Assembly (NCBI GenBank): GCA_015143295.1
Contig: CM026570.1
Span: 27,535,250-27,599,249 of the forward strand
DNA: 64,000 bases
Source: Tetracentron sinense
Lineage: Eukaryota > Streptophyta > Magnoliopsida > Trochodendrales > Trochodendraceae
Direction: 5' to 3'
Below the pieces are notes generated by a model, which worked only from the letters and a program-made list of their open reading frames with translations, made no database searches and was not told the origin of the DNA. The position numbers and the translations under genes were made by a program. How positions within the stretch are numbered: position 1 is the stretch's first letter; every line of letters begins with the position of its first letter. Below, piece by piece: positions 10,695 to 20,728 of this stretch.

Positions 10695-10711
10695 CCCCAG
10701 CAGAGTCGCCA
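10695..10711 (-). other. Ogre copy A primer-binding site (tRNA-Arg type)
   Basis: Minus strand reads TGGCGACTCTGCTGGGG, complementary to a plant tRNA-Arg 3' end, the primer site typical of Ogre elements. It lies 4 bp inside the LTR boundary at 10716. Confidence 0.85.
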
Positions 10712-11079
10712 GAGCTGTGAGCACAGGATTTCACTCCCTAATACCTCACGGGGTTTCATGTTGAGAGTCGATACCTATTAATTCAGAAGGGAAAAGTTCC
10801 CGGGTTGTGGATAATGCCTTGGTCTGCAATAGAGGTCTAGGTAAGAGGTTCGGGTAAGTCCAGGGAAGGTGTTAGGCAGCCCGAGACTTCTATTTTACAA
10901 TGTTTCCCTACTTTCTAGGTGTAAGCAAATTAAATTCAAGTTATTTGTTCAAATGTCTAAGTGTTTAAGATAGTACTAATCTAAGAAAGAAAAGCTAACT
11001 AGGGTCAGACCGAGCGTAGTTCTAGCACATGAGCCCGTGCCGAGGCTAAAGGGTGTGTGTGTGTGCACCAAGGGTGGAT

Positions 11080-11460
11080 AATGGTCTAACCCGGAGGTTA
11101 GGGTTTAGTTTATCAGGTTGGTCAAGTGCATGGTTTGGGCCCGGTAGGCCAAGGGTTAGTCCAGTAGACTACGGATTAATTCGGTAGACTAGGATAGGGG
11201 GGACTTAACCAAGGTTAGGCTTACTAACCGGGATTAAGGATCAAACTAACCATGGTTAGGATTACTAATCACAGTTGAGGGTAACAAGGTTAAACCCGGT
11301 AGGCTGAGGTTAAGCCCGGTAGGCCAAGGGTGAGCCCGGTAGGCTAAGAGAATAGGCCCAATAGGCCAAAAGGTGTTTTAACCGAGGTTAGGGTTACTAA
11401 CCAGGGTTAATGGGAAGTCAACCATGGTTAGGGCTACTAACCATGGTAAAGAGGACAAAG
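11080..11460. repeat. Short interspersed repeats in the Ogre LTR (CCCGGTAGGC and ACTAACCATGGTTA types)
   Basis: The unit gCCCGGTAGGCyrAGG occurs about five times (three in tandem around 11290-11350). A palindromic family, ACTAACCATGG / CCATGGTTAGGGTTACTAACC, recurs through the same 380 bp. Present also in copy B at +51,002. No coding potential. Confidence 0.65.
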
Positions 11461-11684
11461 CAGATACATTTTGGTCACTTAGCAAGATTTTAAACATCTT
11501 TAGATTTTTCAAATTTTTTCAAGGGATAAGGGGTGCTTAAACATGGTTAAAAGTTAATCGGGGTTAGGTTAACCCCAGTTAAATAGTCTTGGTAAGTCAG
11601 GGTGGACCCAGAGAGCATGACAGAGCCTAGATTAGCCTCTCACCTGATCTGGGTCCTGTGCAAAAGCCCAAAATACAGAAATTC

Positions 11685-12881
11685 AATAATGGCGATATTA
11701 AGATTACCGCCACTATTTAAGCAATTCTGGCACTGGTTTGTAGGCCTATGATTTTAGGTTAGGGATGAATCCAAGAGGTACTGGACCAACAGGGTTGTAG
11801 AGGGAAGTCCAGGGAGGGTCCTAGGCCTTTAGTGGGCCTCGGAGATGGTCTAGGGTTGGCCCCACAGTGGGCTAAACTCATTGTGCATGTATTCAGTAAT
11901 GACGGTAAATAGTTTATCACCATTATGGACATTCCCTGGTTGAGGGCATATTAACCATGGTTAAGCAACAATGGGGACCCTGAAATGAACAGGGTGGATA
12001 GCTAAGGAGCTGAGGAGTCCAACCATGGCCCTGGAATGGACTAGGGCCCACAAAAAGGAGTGCAAGAGCTACTGTAAATAGAAAGTTCAGGAATGACGGT
12101 AATTATTCTACCGTCATTCCTGAAGTTTTTCTAAAAATCGATTTTCTCCCTAGGGGGGCTGCACTAGAGTGTTCCAAGGGTTCCCTCATGGCCTGAGGGA
12201 CCCCCAGAAAGTTAAGAGGAGTGCCATGAAGGTGGGGGTCTTGTACCTATACTTGAAACCTCAAGGGGTTTCCCCCATACCCATGAGGAAGGTAGGGGGA
12301 CCCCTATCCTTGGTCTATAATAGTAAAGCAGAAGGAAAATGACCCCTGGAGTATGACCAAGGGCCTTACAAAGCTTGTAAAATAGAACAAGAGGGTAGGG
12401 GAGATCCTACTCTGTGCTGCACGTTTCACGGGTTGGAGGTGATGCTTGGTGGTGGTGCTAGAACAGTGGTGGTGCAAGGCTGGGACAGGGTAGAGGGCAC
12501 CTCTGGGATACTTGGGGATTGCTTCAGGTGGAGGACAAGGGTTTAGGAGGCTTGGTTCTGGGCTAACCGAAATTCTATAGGGCTTTTGTGCTGGTTTTCT
12601 CGAATAGAGATCGAGGCTTAGAATAGGGGGTTTATATAGAGTTTGGAAGGAACCAAGGGTACTTAGGGGTTTAAGGGAATGGTGTTAGACACTGGGGAGG
12701 CAGAGTTGGAGTGCTATAGGGGGTGCCAGCTGTGGATTTTGCAGAAATCCAACAATGGCGATAGAACATCTACCGCCATTCTCAGTTTTTTCCTAAAACG
12801 GTTCATACCCTGTCTCTATTGGCCTGTGGGCACTCTGCATTTAGCTAAATTTGTAAATGGCGGTAAAAATTTTACCATCAT
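11685..12881. repeat. Five dispersed hairpin palindromes AATGRCGGTA...TACCGYCATT in the Ogre LTR
   Basis: Sites: 11685-11717, 11896-11926, 12088-12122, 12754-12780, 12856-12881. Each has arms of the type AATGGCGGTA / TACCGCCATT around a 5-9 bp loop. The third has 14 bp perfect arms (CAGGAATGACGGTA). Two lie upstream of the TATA box on the element's strand and three downstream in transcribed sequence. Copy B carries the same five with small changes. Confidence 0.8.
12631..12640 (-). promoter_or_regulatory. Ogre LTR TATA box
   Basis: Minus-strand TCTATATAAACCCCC. It sits about two fifths into the LTR from the U3 side of the promoter and between two groups of hairpin palindromes. Confidence 0.65.
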
Positions 12882-12984
12882 TATCGATTATTTTCAAAAA
12901 CATGTTGTGGGCCCCACACCAATAGGTCCTGAGGGTCTATAGGCCTATGCTTGGGCCCACATAAGGTTTTGGCTTTGGATTTGG

Positions 12985-13280
12985 GGTTTTTGGGCTCTAG
13001 GGTTAGAGCAAGGTTTTCCTAGAGTTAGGCTAGGGTTTAATTAGGGTTAACTAGGGTTGGACTAGGGTTAGGCTAGGGTTTGACCAGGGTTTATGTAGGT
13101 CCTAACTAGGGTTTGACTGGGCCTACCTAGGGTTTGGCTAGGGTTTATGGTTCACCTAGAGTTTGACTAGGGTTTACCTGGGGTTAGGCTAGGGTTTACT
13201 TAGGGTTTGATTAAGGTTTGACCAGGGTTTGACCTGGGTTTGGCTAGGATTTGACCAGGGTTTACCTAGGATTAGGGTGA
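12985..13280 (-). repeat. Telo-box-like AAACCCTA repeats at the start of the Ogre U3
   Basis: The plus strand shows about fifteen AGGGTT occurrences (forms such as CTAGGGTTTGAC and CTAGGGTTAGGC) in roughly 300 bp, so the minus strand reads AAACCCTAG again and again. AAACCCTA is the plant telo-box found in promoters. Spacing is irregular (about 12-20 bp) and interrupted, so this is not a telomere tract. Confidence 0.75.
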
Positions 13281-13339
13281 TTAACCATGGTTAATATGTT
13301 TAACCATGATTAAGGGGGTGTAAAAATTGGGTGCTTACA

Positions 13340-14390
13340 GTACCAAGATGTATCAAAATCTGAAAAGACATTATTGGTAGAGAAATATGAAAAGAGATGT
13401 GGTTGTTCATGTATCCAAATGTTTGGTTTGCCAACAAGTCAAGACTGAACACAAGAGACCAGCCGGACTACTACAGGCTCTTCCCATTCCCGAGTGGAAG
13501 TGGAAAAATATATCCATGGATTTTATTGTGGTTTGCCAAGGACATCCAAGAACTTCGATGCAATTTGGGTAGTGTAGACCGTTTGACCAAGTCGGCAAAT
13601 TTTCTTCCTTATCGGATGACCTTTAATTCCAACCAACTAGCTAATCTGTATATAAAAGAGATAGGTTGTTTGCATGGGGTACTAGTCAGCATTGTTTCTG
13701 ATAGAGACACAAGATTTGCCTCGAGATTCTGTAAAAGTTTTCAGCAAGCCAGGGGATCTCACCTAGATTTCAGTACGACATTTCAACCTTAGACAGATGG
13801 GCAAACAGAGAGAGTAAATCAGATTATAGAGGATATGCTTTGGTCTTGCATGCTTGATTTTCAAGGGAGTTGGGATGAACATTTGCCCTTGGTTGAATTT
13901 GCCTACAATATTAGTTACCAAGCAAACATTCAAATGGCAAGGTTAATTTGATCAGGGAAAGGTTGAAGACTGCTTAGAGTAGGCAGAAGAGCTCCCAAAG
14001 AAGAGAGCAGGAATTTCAAGTTAGAGATCATGTCTTCATTAAGATATCTCCTACAGAAGGAGTTATGAAATTTGGAAAGCGGGGCAAGTTACGCCCAAGG
14101 TATGTTGAGTCATTCGAAATCATTAGAAGGGTAGGTGAAGTAGCATACCGAGTCACTCTGCCTCCTTATATGGCAGCATTCTATAATGTCTTCCATGTAT
14201 CCATGCTAAGGAAATATATTCCGGACCCATCTCACATCATTGATCTCAAACCTCGAGATTCATGAAAATTTGACTTTGGTTGAACAACTGGTTCAAATTC
14301 TGGAATGAGAACTTGAAGATCAAGGGCCAAGACCATTCGCAAGCGACTGATCGTAGGGAAGCGATCGTGTAAGGTAAGATGTTTTGTATA
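13340..14390 (+). pseudogene. pol: G3: 3' part of a chromovirus pol (integrase to C-terminus), fossil fragment
   Basis: Plus-strand translation begins in the zinc-binding part of integrase ([29 protein letters not shown]). It continues through the catalytic core ([14 protein letters not shown]) and ends with the chromovirus C-terminal part (GKRGKLRPRYVESFEIIRRVGEVAYRV, FHVSMLRKYIPDPSH). It is closely similar to G2 pol, so same family. The left side is cut by the Ogre LTR. After pol, 14335-14390 matches an internal piece of the G2-type LTR (GATCGTAGGGAAGCGATCGTG). Several breaks. Confidence 0.85.
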
Positions 14391-14922
14391 ATTAGCAATT
14401 TAATTAATTAAATTGTTAGATCTATAATGGGTGTAGATAAACCCTTGAATCGTTATATCTGGAATGGGTGTAGATAAACCCATAATTTTATATCACGAAT
14501 TTTTAAGATTTAGATCTAAAAGATCCACCCGAAATAATTGGAATGATAATAACAAAACTCATTGATATTGTTTTAATTGATTTGTTGTTAAAAGATCATA
14601 TATGTTCAAATAAGAATGAAAAAGATGAAAGAAAATTATGGAATGTTCTATGAAGATTAGGATATACATATTATTGGACTATAATTGTAGAAATAATTAA
14701 AGATTTATGATTTCACATTTGTTTTACAATATTGATAATATTTATATCACAAACTCATGTTAAATTCTATTAATAGATATGAATTATTGCATGGAATCAT
14801 ATATCAATTATATACATTTATACACCCATTATCATGGTCAAGCATGAGTCACAAATCATGGTATGATAATAAGTCAGTAGGAGTTCATACATTCAAGTCT
14901 GTTTTACAAAAGTAGGCGCCTC
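14391..14922. other. AT-rich stretch after G3, unassigned
   Basis: About 530 bp, strongly AT-rich. It holds a short duplicated phrase (ATGGGTGTAGATAAACCC, twice within about 60 bp). It may be the rest of the G3 3' LTR, but I cannot align it with confidence. No gene seen. Confidence 0.4.
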
Positions 14923-16969
14923 TATCACGCCGAGTACAGTTTGTACAAGCTTCCAAAATGTCAAGTTGAACTTTTCACTTACTAGTCATTAGCTCCAAGA
15001 TCTGCTGACATAAAAAATCAGTGAGCTATGAAGCCCAATAAAACCACAATCCTTCTAAACTATTTTCCACATAATAACATGCATCAATAATGATATAATA
15101 AACAGTTCAATTTGCATATTATAGTAAAATGGAACAGTATATAATAAACTGTGACCCAAGGTCACTGAGGGTTACGTCACCCTAACCGAAGTTTTTAACC
15201 TCACATTACTTTCCAATTATAGGGTTCAGTTATAAATGTATTCATATTACCAAGTTATCATTTCAATCATCAATCATGTTTCATTTCGAGTCCTGAGACT
15301 ATTAACTGGCCACAGTCCACAAAATTTATCTTATAGTCTCTAAATCATAACCATACCTGGAGCTATTTAAACTCACACACACTGTTCCGGCTTTCACCCG
15401 ACACGACCAAACCTTGGGTATACCAACCCAACTCACCTGGAATCCGACGATTCCATACCAAACCCTGAGTACACCAATTCAGGCAAATACACCAACCCTG
15501 AGTATACCGACTCAGACCACTCCTTACTGGACACCATTTCTCCTGACCTAGTCAAAGAAGAACCACAAACTATACTTAACCCTGGTTAGATTTTCTAACT
15601 ACAGGTTAATCCCAGTTAACCCAAGCCTTGCTTGATTAACTGAAATAATTAGTCCTTGCACCCATAAACCAAATCCGGTAACATACCGTCCTGTTAGGGA
15701 ACGTTTCCAGGCTAATGTATGTCTCCATAGCCTTATACGACCTGCAAAACAACTTTTCGTCACCCTAGAGTGACGATACAATTTTCCCGGGACCCGATCT
15801 GGGCTCCTCGATGGACCACATAAAATCACAACATCACATAGGGGTCTCTGACCCATTTTCATTCACGCCAAAAGACATGCATATACTTCACATAAAAGAA
15901 TATAGCAAAATAAGAGAAAAAAGAGAAGAAAAGAGAGGGGTTTTACTTGGTTCACGCTTTTTGAGGTAGCTAGTGCAAAAATGGGCACCGCCAACACGTC
16001 CAGGAGGGCGATCAACCCCAAGATAAAGCTCCTCTCTCTCTAACTTTCACTTTCTCTCTCTACTTTTTTCTTTTTCTCTCTCTACATGCAAATCGAGGTG
16101 CTAGAGAAGAAATCAAATGCTGCCAATGCGTCGGGGACATCAAAAAACCCCAAGATGACCTCCCTTTTCCTTTCTTTCTCCTCACTTTCTCTCTCTAAAA
16201 TTTTGTGGCACTGTTTTACAAACCGTGAGAAATGAGAAGGGCTTGCCCCATTTATATAGGCATTAAAGGGGTTTAGATCATGTGCAAAAGCACATGACCC
16301 AAGATGACCTTCCTTTCTCTCTCTCCTCATGTGCAAAAGCACTGGACTTTCCCATTTTTTGACGCATATGCCCTCTGAAACCCTACTATATGACACTTAA
16401 TCGTGACAAAACTTCAGGTGACCGAACTTGGGGCTATCCAACACCTACTGTAAAAATTTCAGGTAAAAATACTAAGTTTTGACAGCTGCACTTTAGTCCG
16501 GAAGAAAATTGTAAAACCCACTAATTTTCTGATTTCGGACACAAAACACGCTGTCGTTTCTTCATATGAGACAATTAACTGCTGAAACGACAGACGGTCA
16601 TCCTCACGATCGACTGGCATGCTGTGGTACCAGCCACACAGATTTTTATTAGAATCCTCCACAATTATGGAGTCCCACTAAATTCCAGAAAAATCTGGAA
16701 TTTCCTGGTTTTCTCGATTTTCTTACATTTAAGACTCCCGTGGTCTCGCGAATCGAAACGCAACGGAACTGGAATGATAGGTGATTGTGTAGATGGTCGA
16801 CCCACACATTATGTACAATTTTTGAGGAAAAATACTGAAATTTTACCAGTACAATCCAATCCTGAACAAAACCCACTTTTTACCAATTTAACAAATAATT
16901 AACTAATTAACCTCCATTAAGGACCCATAAATGCATAATTTTATTATATTAAAATTTCGGGTCGTTACA
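14923..16969 (-). repeat. Apparent solo Gypsy LTR (minus orientation)
   Basis: Minus strand starts at 16969 with TGTAACGACCCGAAATTTTAA, which matches the start of the G2 LTR (TGTAGAGACCCGAAATT). A TATA box in the same context as in G2 (GCCTATATAAAT) is at 16251-16260. A GA-rich transcribed leader follows at about 15900-16200. The low-coordinate end near TATCACGCC is equivalent to the TGTCGCGCC end of G1/G2 LTRs but is less certain. No PBS, gag or pol is attached on either side. No clear target duplication seen. Confidence 0.6.
16251..16260 (-). promoter_or_regulatory. TATA box of the solo Gypsy LTR
   Basis: Minus-strand CCTATATAAA in the context AATGCCTATATAAATGGGG, nearly the same as the G2 LTR TATA context. 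Followed downstream by GAGA-rich sequence (plus-strand CTCTCTCT runs around 16030-16085 and 16185-16200). Confidence 0.6.
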
Positions 16970-18200
16970 AACCATACAATTATCTACCATAATTTTGGCA
17001 GCATAACAGTATATGGACTGGAATTGTCCAATTTGTTAAATCTGTTTGGTCCATCTCAGTTCGATTAGTCAAGTTGGTTTAGTCCATAGACCAACCGGTT
17101 AGACTATCAGTTAGAGGGGTTCATTAGGACAATATTAGGCGGTCTGATTTAGCCATCTCATGTCAAGATGTCAAATTGGTTCAGTTGAGGACTAACCGGT
17201 TAGATTGATCTGTTTGAATGAGTCAATCAAATTACTACCAAAAGACTAACCCTTTCGAGCTTGCCGCCAAGATTGGGATACTAGATTGGACCACAACAAT
17301 AGGGCCTGAGAGAATCTACTTCTCCTCTCTTGTAGGTGCAGCCAACCAAAACCCATGAACAATCATTTTTCTTATCCTCTAGTACCATTAAGAAGAGAGA
17401 GAAATCTCTTCTCAATTTATAGGTTCAGTCATGGGAAAAAGATGTTCACAAGTATCTCCTTTTTGTAGGATGATATACTTGGATGAACAAAGGAGAGGAT
17501 CACACCTTTCTTACACCCTTGCTTTCTACCTTTTTTATCTCCTGTACATTCTTCTCTCTCCAAGATTATCTAGAAAACCTCTTACAAAGAGGTGCAAAGT
17601 GGCAAGGCATTTATTGATGGACATAACTCCTTTGGTCTTGGGCCTTGTGTCTAAGCCCCTATACGATGGATCGGTAGGTTCAATGATCTTGTGTCCAAGC
17701 CCCTATACAATGGATCGGTAGGTTCAATGAATTGTTACACCCTTTGGTGGAAACCCAAGAGCCCCACCAAAGACTATTTGATCGGATGGACACCACATGA
17801 TCATCTTAATCAAATGAACTATAACACCCCATTGGATCTCTTAAGCAAGATCAATGGTCCGATAGACCTCCTCCACTATGATGAGACAAGTGGCCACCCA
17901 AAAACACATGATCAAGAATACTAGGGACTAAAATCTAATATTTTAAAAAAAAAACCCTATTTTAAAATTAGAATCAACAACCTTGATAAGTTTTCAATTT
18001 GTAGCGAATTCAGCGTAGTGGACTGCACCAACAGAGATGCCAAAGAAGTTGCGGGGTAGTATTTCAGAGAAAGGAGAGTCAAGCCAGAGTTGTCCTAAAA
18101 GTTGTGAAACGATCATTGAGCCAAACGGGAAGATTTGGGACAAGCAGGGACAACCTCCAAACCAAAGAAGTTCCCATGATGGTCGAACACTCTTTGTTGC
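16970..18200. other. Unassigned stretch between solo LTR and Tat fragment; contains a 44 bp tandem duplication
   Basis: No domain recognised. Features seen: repeated AACCGGTTAG phrases (about 17085-17200), a 44 bp tandem duplication at 17644-17731, and an A-run near 17943. The short plus-strand frames near 17431-17924 show no family resemblance and are probably chance. It could be the eroded LTR/5' part of the Tat element that follows. Confidence 0.4.
17644..17731. repeat. Two tandem copies of a 44 bp unit
   Basis: Copy 1 (17644-17687) and copy 2 (17688-17731) both begin CTTGTGTCYAAGCCCCTATA and end GGATCGGTAGGTTCAATGA, with only a few differences. Simple local duplication. Confidence 0.85.
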
Positions 18201-18239
18201 AAGCTAAGGAAATTTCTGAGTAGAAGATGCACTTGACCA

Positions 18240-19047
18240 ATGCAGGACGACATCAAATCAATTCAAGAGCCTTGAGAGGAATTTAACCTTGGGAAACCAC
18301 TCATTGATCCATGTCCAGTTTTTACAATTTTAAATCTATCTGTATCCAAGAAAGTTGAATTAATAAACTTTCTTAAAGAGTATAAGAGTGTATTCACTTG
18401 AAAATATGCGGAAATGCCTAGTTTAGACCAAAGTTAGTAAGTCACAAGTTAAACATCGCATTAGGGCAATACCCTAGTCAAGCAAGCACCAATGCAGTAT
18501 CACCCTTAAATAAAATATCAAATCTAAACTGAAGTAGAAAAATAGTTAAACGCTGGATTTATTAAGTCTACAACATCCAGCCTGGTTAGCCAATATTGTG
18601 CTTGTTAAGAAGAGGAGTGGCCAAATCAGAATGTGTATAGACTTCAGGAACCTCAACAAAGCTTACCCCAAGGATGAGTTTCCAATCTTAAACACGGACT
18701 TGTTAGTTGATGCCACAGTGGGGGCACGATTCATTTGCCTTCATGGATGGCTACAACGGCTATAATTAGATCAAAATGCTGAGAAGACCGCCTTCAGGAC
18801 CCCAATTCAAAACTTTTATTATACAGTGATGTCATTTGCTCTGAAGAATGTTGGGACTACCTATCAAAGAGCTATGACAGTTATCTTTCATGACATGTTC
18901 CATAACTTGGTGGAAGATCATGTGAATGATCTTGTCATCAAGTCAAGCTGAAGAGAGGAGCACCCCAGAGATTTGAGAAAAGTGTATGAGAGATGCATGA
19001 AGTATCAGTTGAAAATGAACCCTCTTAAGCGTGCTTTTGGGGGTATC
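18240..19047 (+). pseudogene. pol: T2 reverse transcriptase (Tat-type), fossil
   Basis: Recognisable family stretches in order: KSIQEP.EEFNLG and FLKEYKSVFT (pre-RT linker), SGQIRMCIDFRNLNKAYPKDEFP, DLLVDATVG, EKTAFRTPIQNFYYTVMSFA, TTYQRAMTVIFHDMFHN and DLVIKS. These match Tat/Ogre RTs (IRVCVDFRDLNKA.PKDEFP, ATYQRAM..IFHDM). It is cut at 19047 by the Copia C1 insertion. Broken. Confidence 0.8.
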
Positions 19048-19052
19048 AATAG

Positions 19053-19586
19053 TGTTATATAATTTATTATGTTATATAATTTATCCACATGCATAGAACA
19101 ATTAAATATGGCCCTACAGATAAATATGGACCGGGTTAGAGTTCTTACTCAATAGCAGAAGACTTGGATCCTTCGTCGATTAGTTACACTGTCACAATCC
19201 TCTTTAGGCCCCGTGTAAGTCCTGTTCTCGTAGGATAAGGGTAGCTACGATCGAGTTTCCCCTTTGCGATTCCACGGTTTAAATCCAAGAGAGAGAATTT
19301 GGATATTCTCACAGAGAGAATTTATTTTTTCAGAGAGAGAAGAGAATTATTGAAGATGATACGTATATTCTTCTGATAAGGAATTATTTTATATATAATA
19401 GTCTCCCACTAACTCACAACCTCTTGGGAAGTTATCCCTATTATTGTGTTAGTGGATAACATGAAGGTTATCTGAACTTATCAGATTCCCTACATGGACT
19501 ATCCATCTGGGCTCTCATGACCCGCAACCCATGTGAGCAGATCAAAAGCTCGGGTCAGGCCCAGCCCGACCCATAAATTCCTAACA
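19053..19586 (-). repeat. C1 3' LTR (534 bp)
   Basis: Plus-strand TGTTATATAATT...ATTCCTAACA. Same length as the partner LTR at 25304. Next to it inside the element is a purine-rich minus-strand tract (GAGTGGGAGC, about 19587-19600) that serves as polypurine tract. Confidence 0.92.
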
Positions 19587-20728
19587 GCTCCCACTCGCCC
19601 ACATAAGGTGAGTTTTCTCATTTATTCTCCCACATAGGGTGAAGTAATTTCTCAGTCTTTCTCAATCTCACATTCTCACCTCCTCATACAAGAAAATGAA
19701 CCATGCGACCTTACGAGAAGAACATACAGCCTCAGGAGCGAGATTATCAAATCATAAATAACCAACAAAAACGCATCACTCGACGACATCTCGATTATAC
19801 CCCAGATGATTTGACTACACCTGATTAACCACTCTTAATCCCTCATAATAAGCAGTGCTTTACCCGAATAAGTAATGTACTGATGTCCTGTAACGTAAAC
19901 ATATTACGACATAGACGCTGGCCAGCAATGAGTCACATAACATGGTGTATCATCAATCAATCTTCCCCAAGCTCTCATGTCAATTCAACTAGACTTAACC
20001 GCTTTCCCAGTCATGCTCCATCAGATCGAATCTCTCATGATCCTCGGTTTGCATGCTAAAGTAGCGACACTGAGCATCCTTTTCTTGACATAGTCTCGGG
20101 TCAACAAAGGGTACAATTAGGATCATTGTTCCAAGTGGCTCACACAATGATGAAGCAGGAATCATTCATCACTCCAACTATCAGTCGGCTTAAAGCACAT
20201 ACAGTATGAAATGTATGCTATGACATTATCTCATAAAAATGAGCATGTCACTTCTAATAATTATGAACGCCATACGAATCTGGGTCTAGTTGCTATACAA
20301 GCGCCTAACCTGAGTTTTTCAGCTCAGTCACTCTGTAAGCGCCTGCCTGAAATCTCACATTCGGCTATGATGCAGGCTACATAGAGTTGTGGTAGTACTC
20401 TATGATCGACCTAGTAAAAAAGGTCTCATCTTAGCTCTATCTAAGGCGACATACCAGTAACATATATTTTGCTCGCCGATCAGGCGCCAAATATATAAAT
20501 GTCTTAATTCGCTATCTTAGCGCCTAAAGACATAAACGTCTCATCTTACTCGCTGTCTTAGCGCCAAGGTGAATCACCTGTGTGAGAGGGTCGATTCGAG
20601 CCCGGTGACATATTATGAAGATGTGCTATCAACAATGAACTACATAAGAATAATGCTGATAAAAATGAATACTCATATCATAAAATAATAATAATAATGT
20701 CCGTACTAAAACCAAGTAACTACATACA
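19587..20728 (-). other. C1 3' non-coding region
   Basis: About 1.1 kb between RNase H and the 3' LTR. No coding signal. It contains recurring GCGCC-centred phrases (aGCGCCTaa, about 20300-20580), possibly a degenerate repeat. Confidence 0.55.

Larger units (their letters stand above)
3940..13339 (-). mobile_element. Ogre copy A: Ty3/Gypsy Ogre/Tat-lineage retrotransposon, partial and broken
   Basis: Minus-strand order: LTR (10716-13339), PBS matching tRNA-Arg (10695-10711), long leader, ORF1 (9034-9831), gag (about 6950-8900), protease (5362-5739), and the beginning of RT at 3940, where G1 has inserted. An ORF1 ahead of gag, a tRNA-Arg primer site and the GRPWIHAAGA protease motif are hallmarks of Ogre/Tat elements. 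It is heavily broken, with many breaks through every frame. Its 5' LTR abuts G3 pol sequence, so the Ogre seems to have inserted into G3. A near-identical second copy lies at 57150-64000. Confidence 0.88.
10716..13339 (-). repeat. Ogre copy A 5' LTR (2,624 bp)
   Basis: Ends are minus-strand TGTAAGCACCC at 13339 and ...GTGCTCACA at 10716, which form an imperfect terminal inverted repeat. U3 starts with a zone of degenerate AAACCCTA-type repeats (12985-13280). A TATA box (TCTATATAAA) is at 12631-12640. Five hairpin-forming palindromes lie on both sides of the TATA box (11685-12881). CCCGGTAGGC-type and TTAACCATGG-type short repeats lie at 11080-11460. Neighbour on the right is chromovirus pol sequence. 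Copy B has the same LTR from 61717. Confidence 0.85.

Noticed and set aside
10695-10711. tRNA gene fragments at the primer-binding sites
   Set aside because: Only 12-17 bases match tRNA 3' ends, at fixed distance from LTR ends, so these are primer-binding sites.
12985-13280. Interstitial telomere or telomere-derived tract
   Set aside because: Units are irregular, separated by other bases and confined to the LTR; a telo-box-rich promoter is the better reading.
17431-17924. Short plus-strand frames as a host gene
   Set aside because: No domain, no codon-like pattern, and one is generated by a 44 bp duplication.
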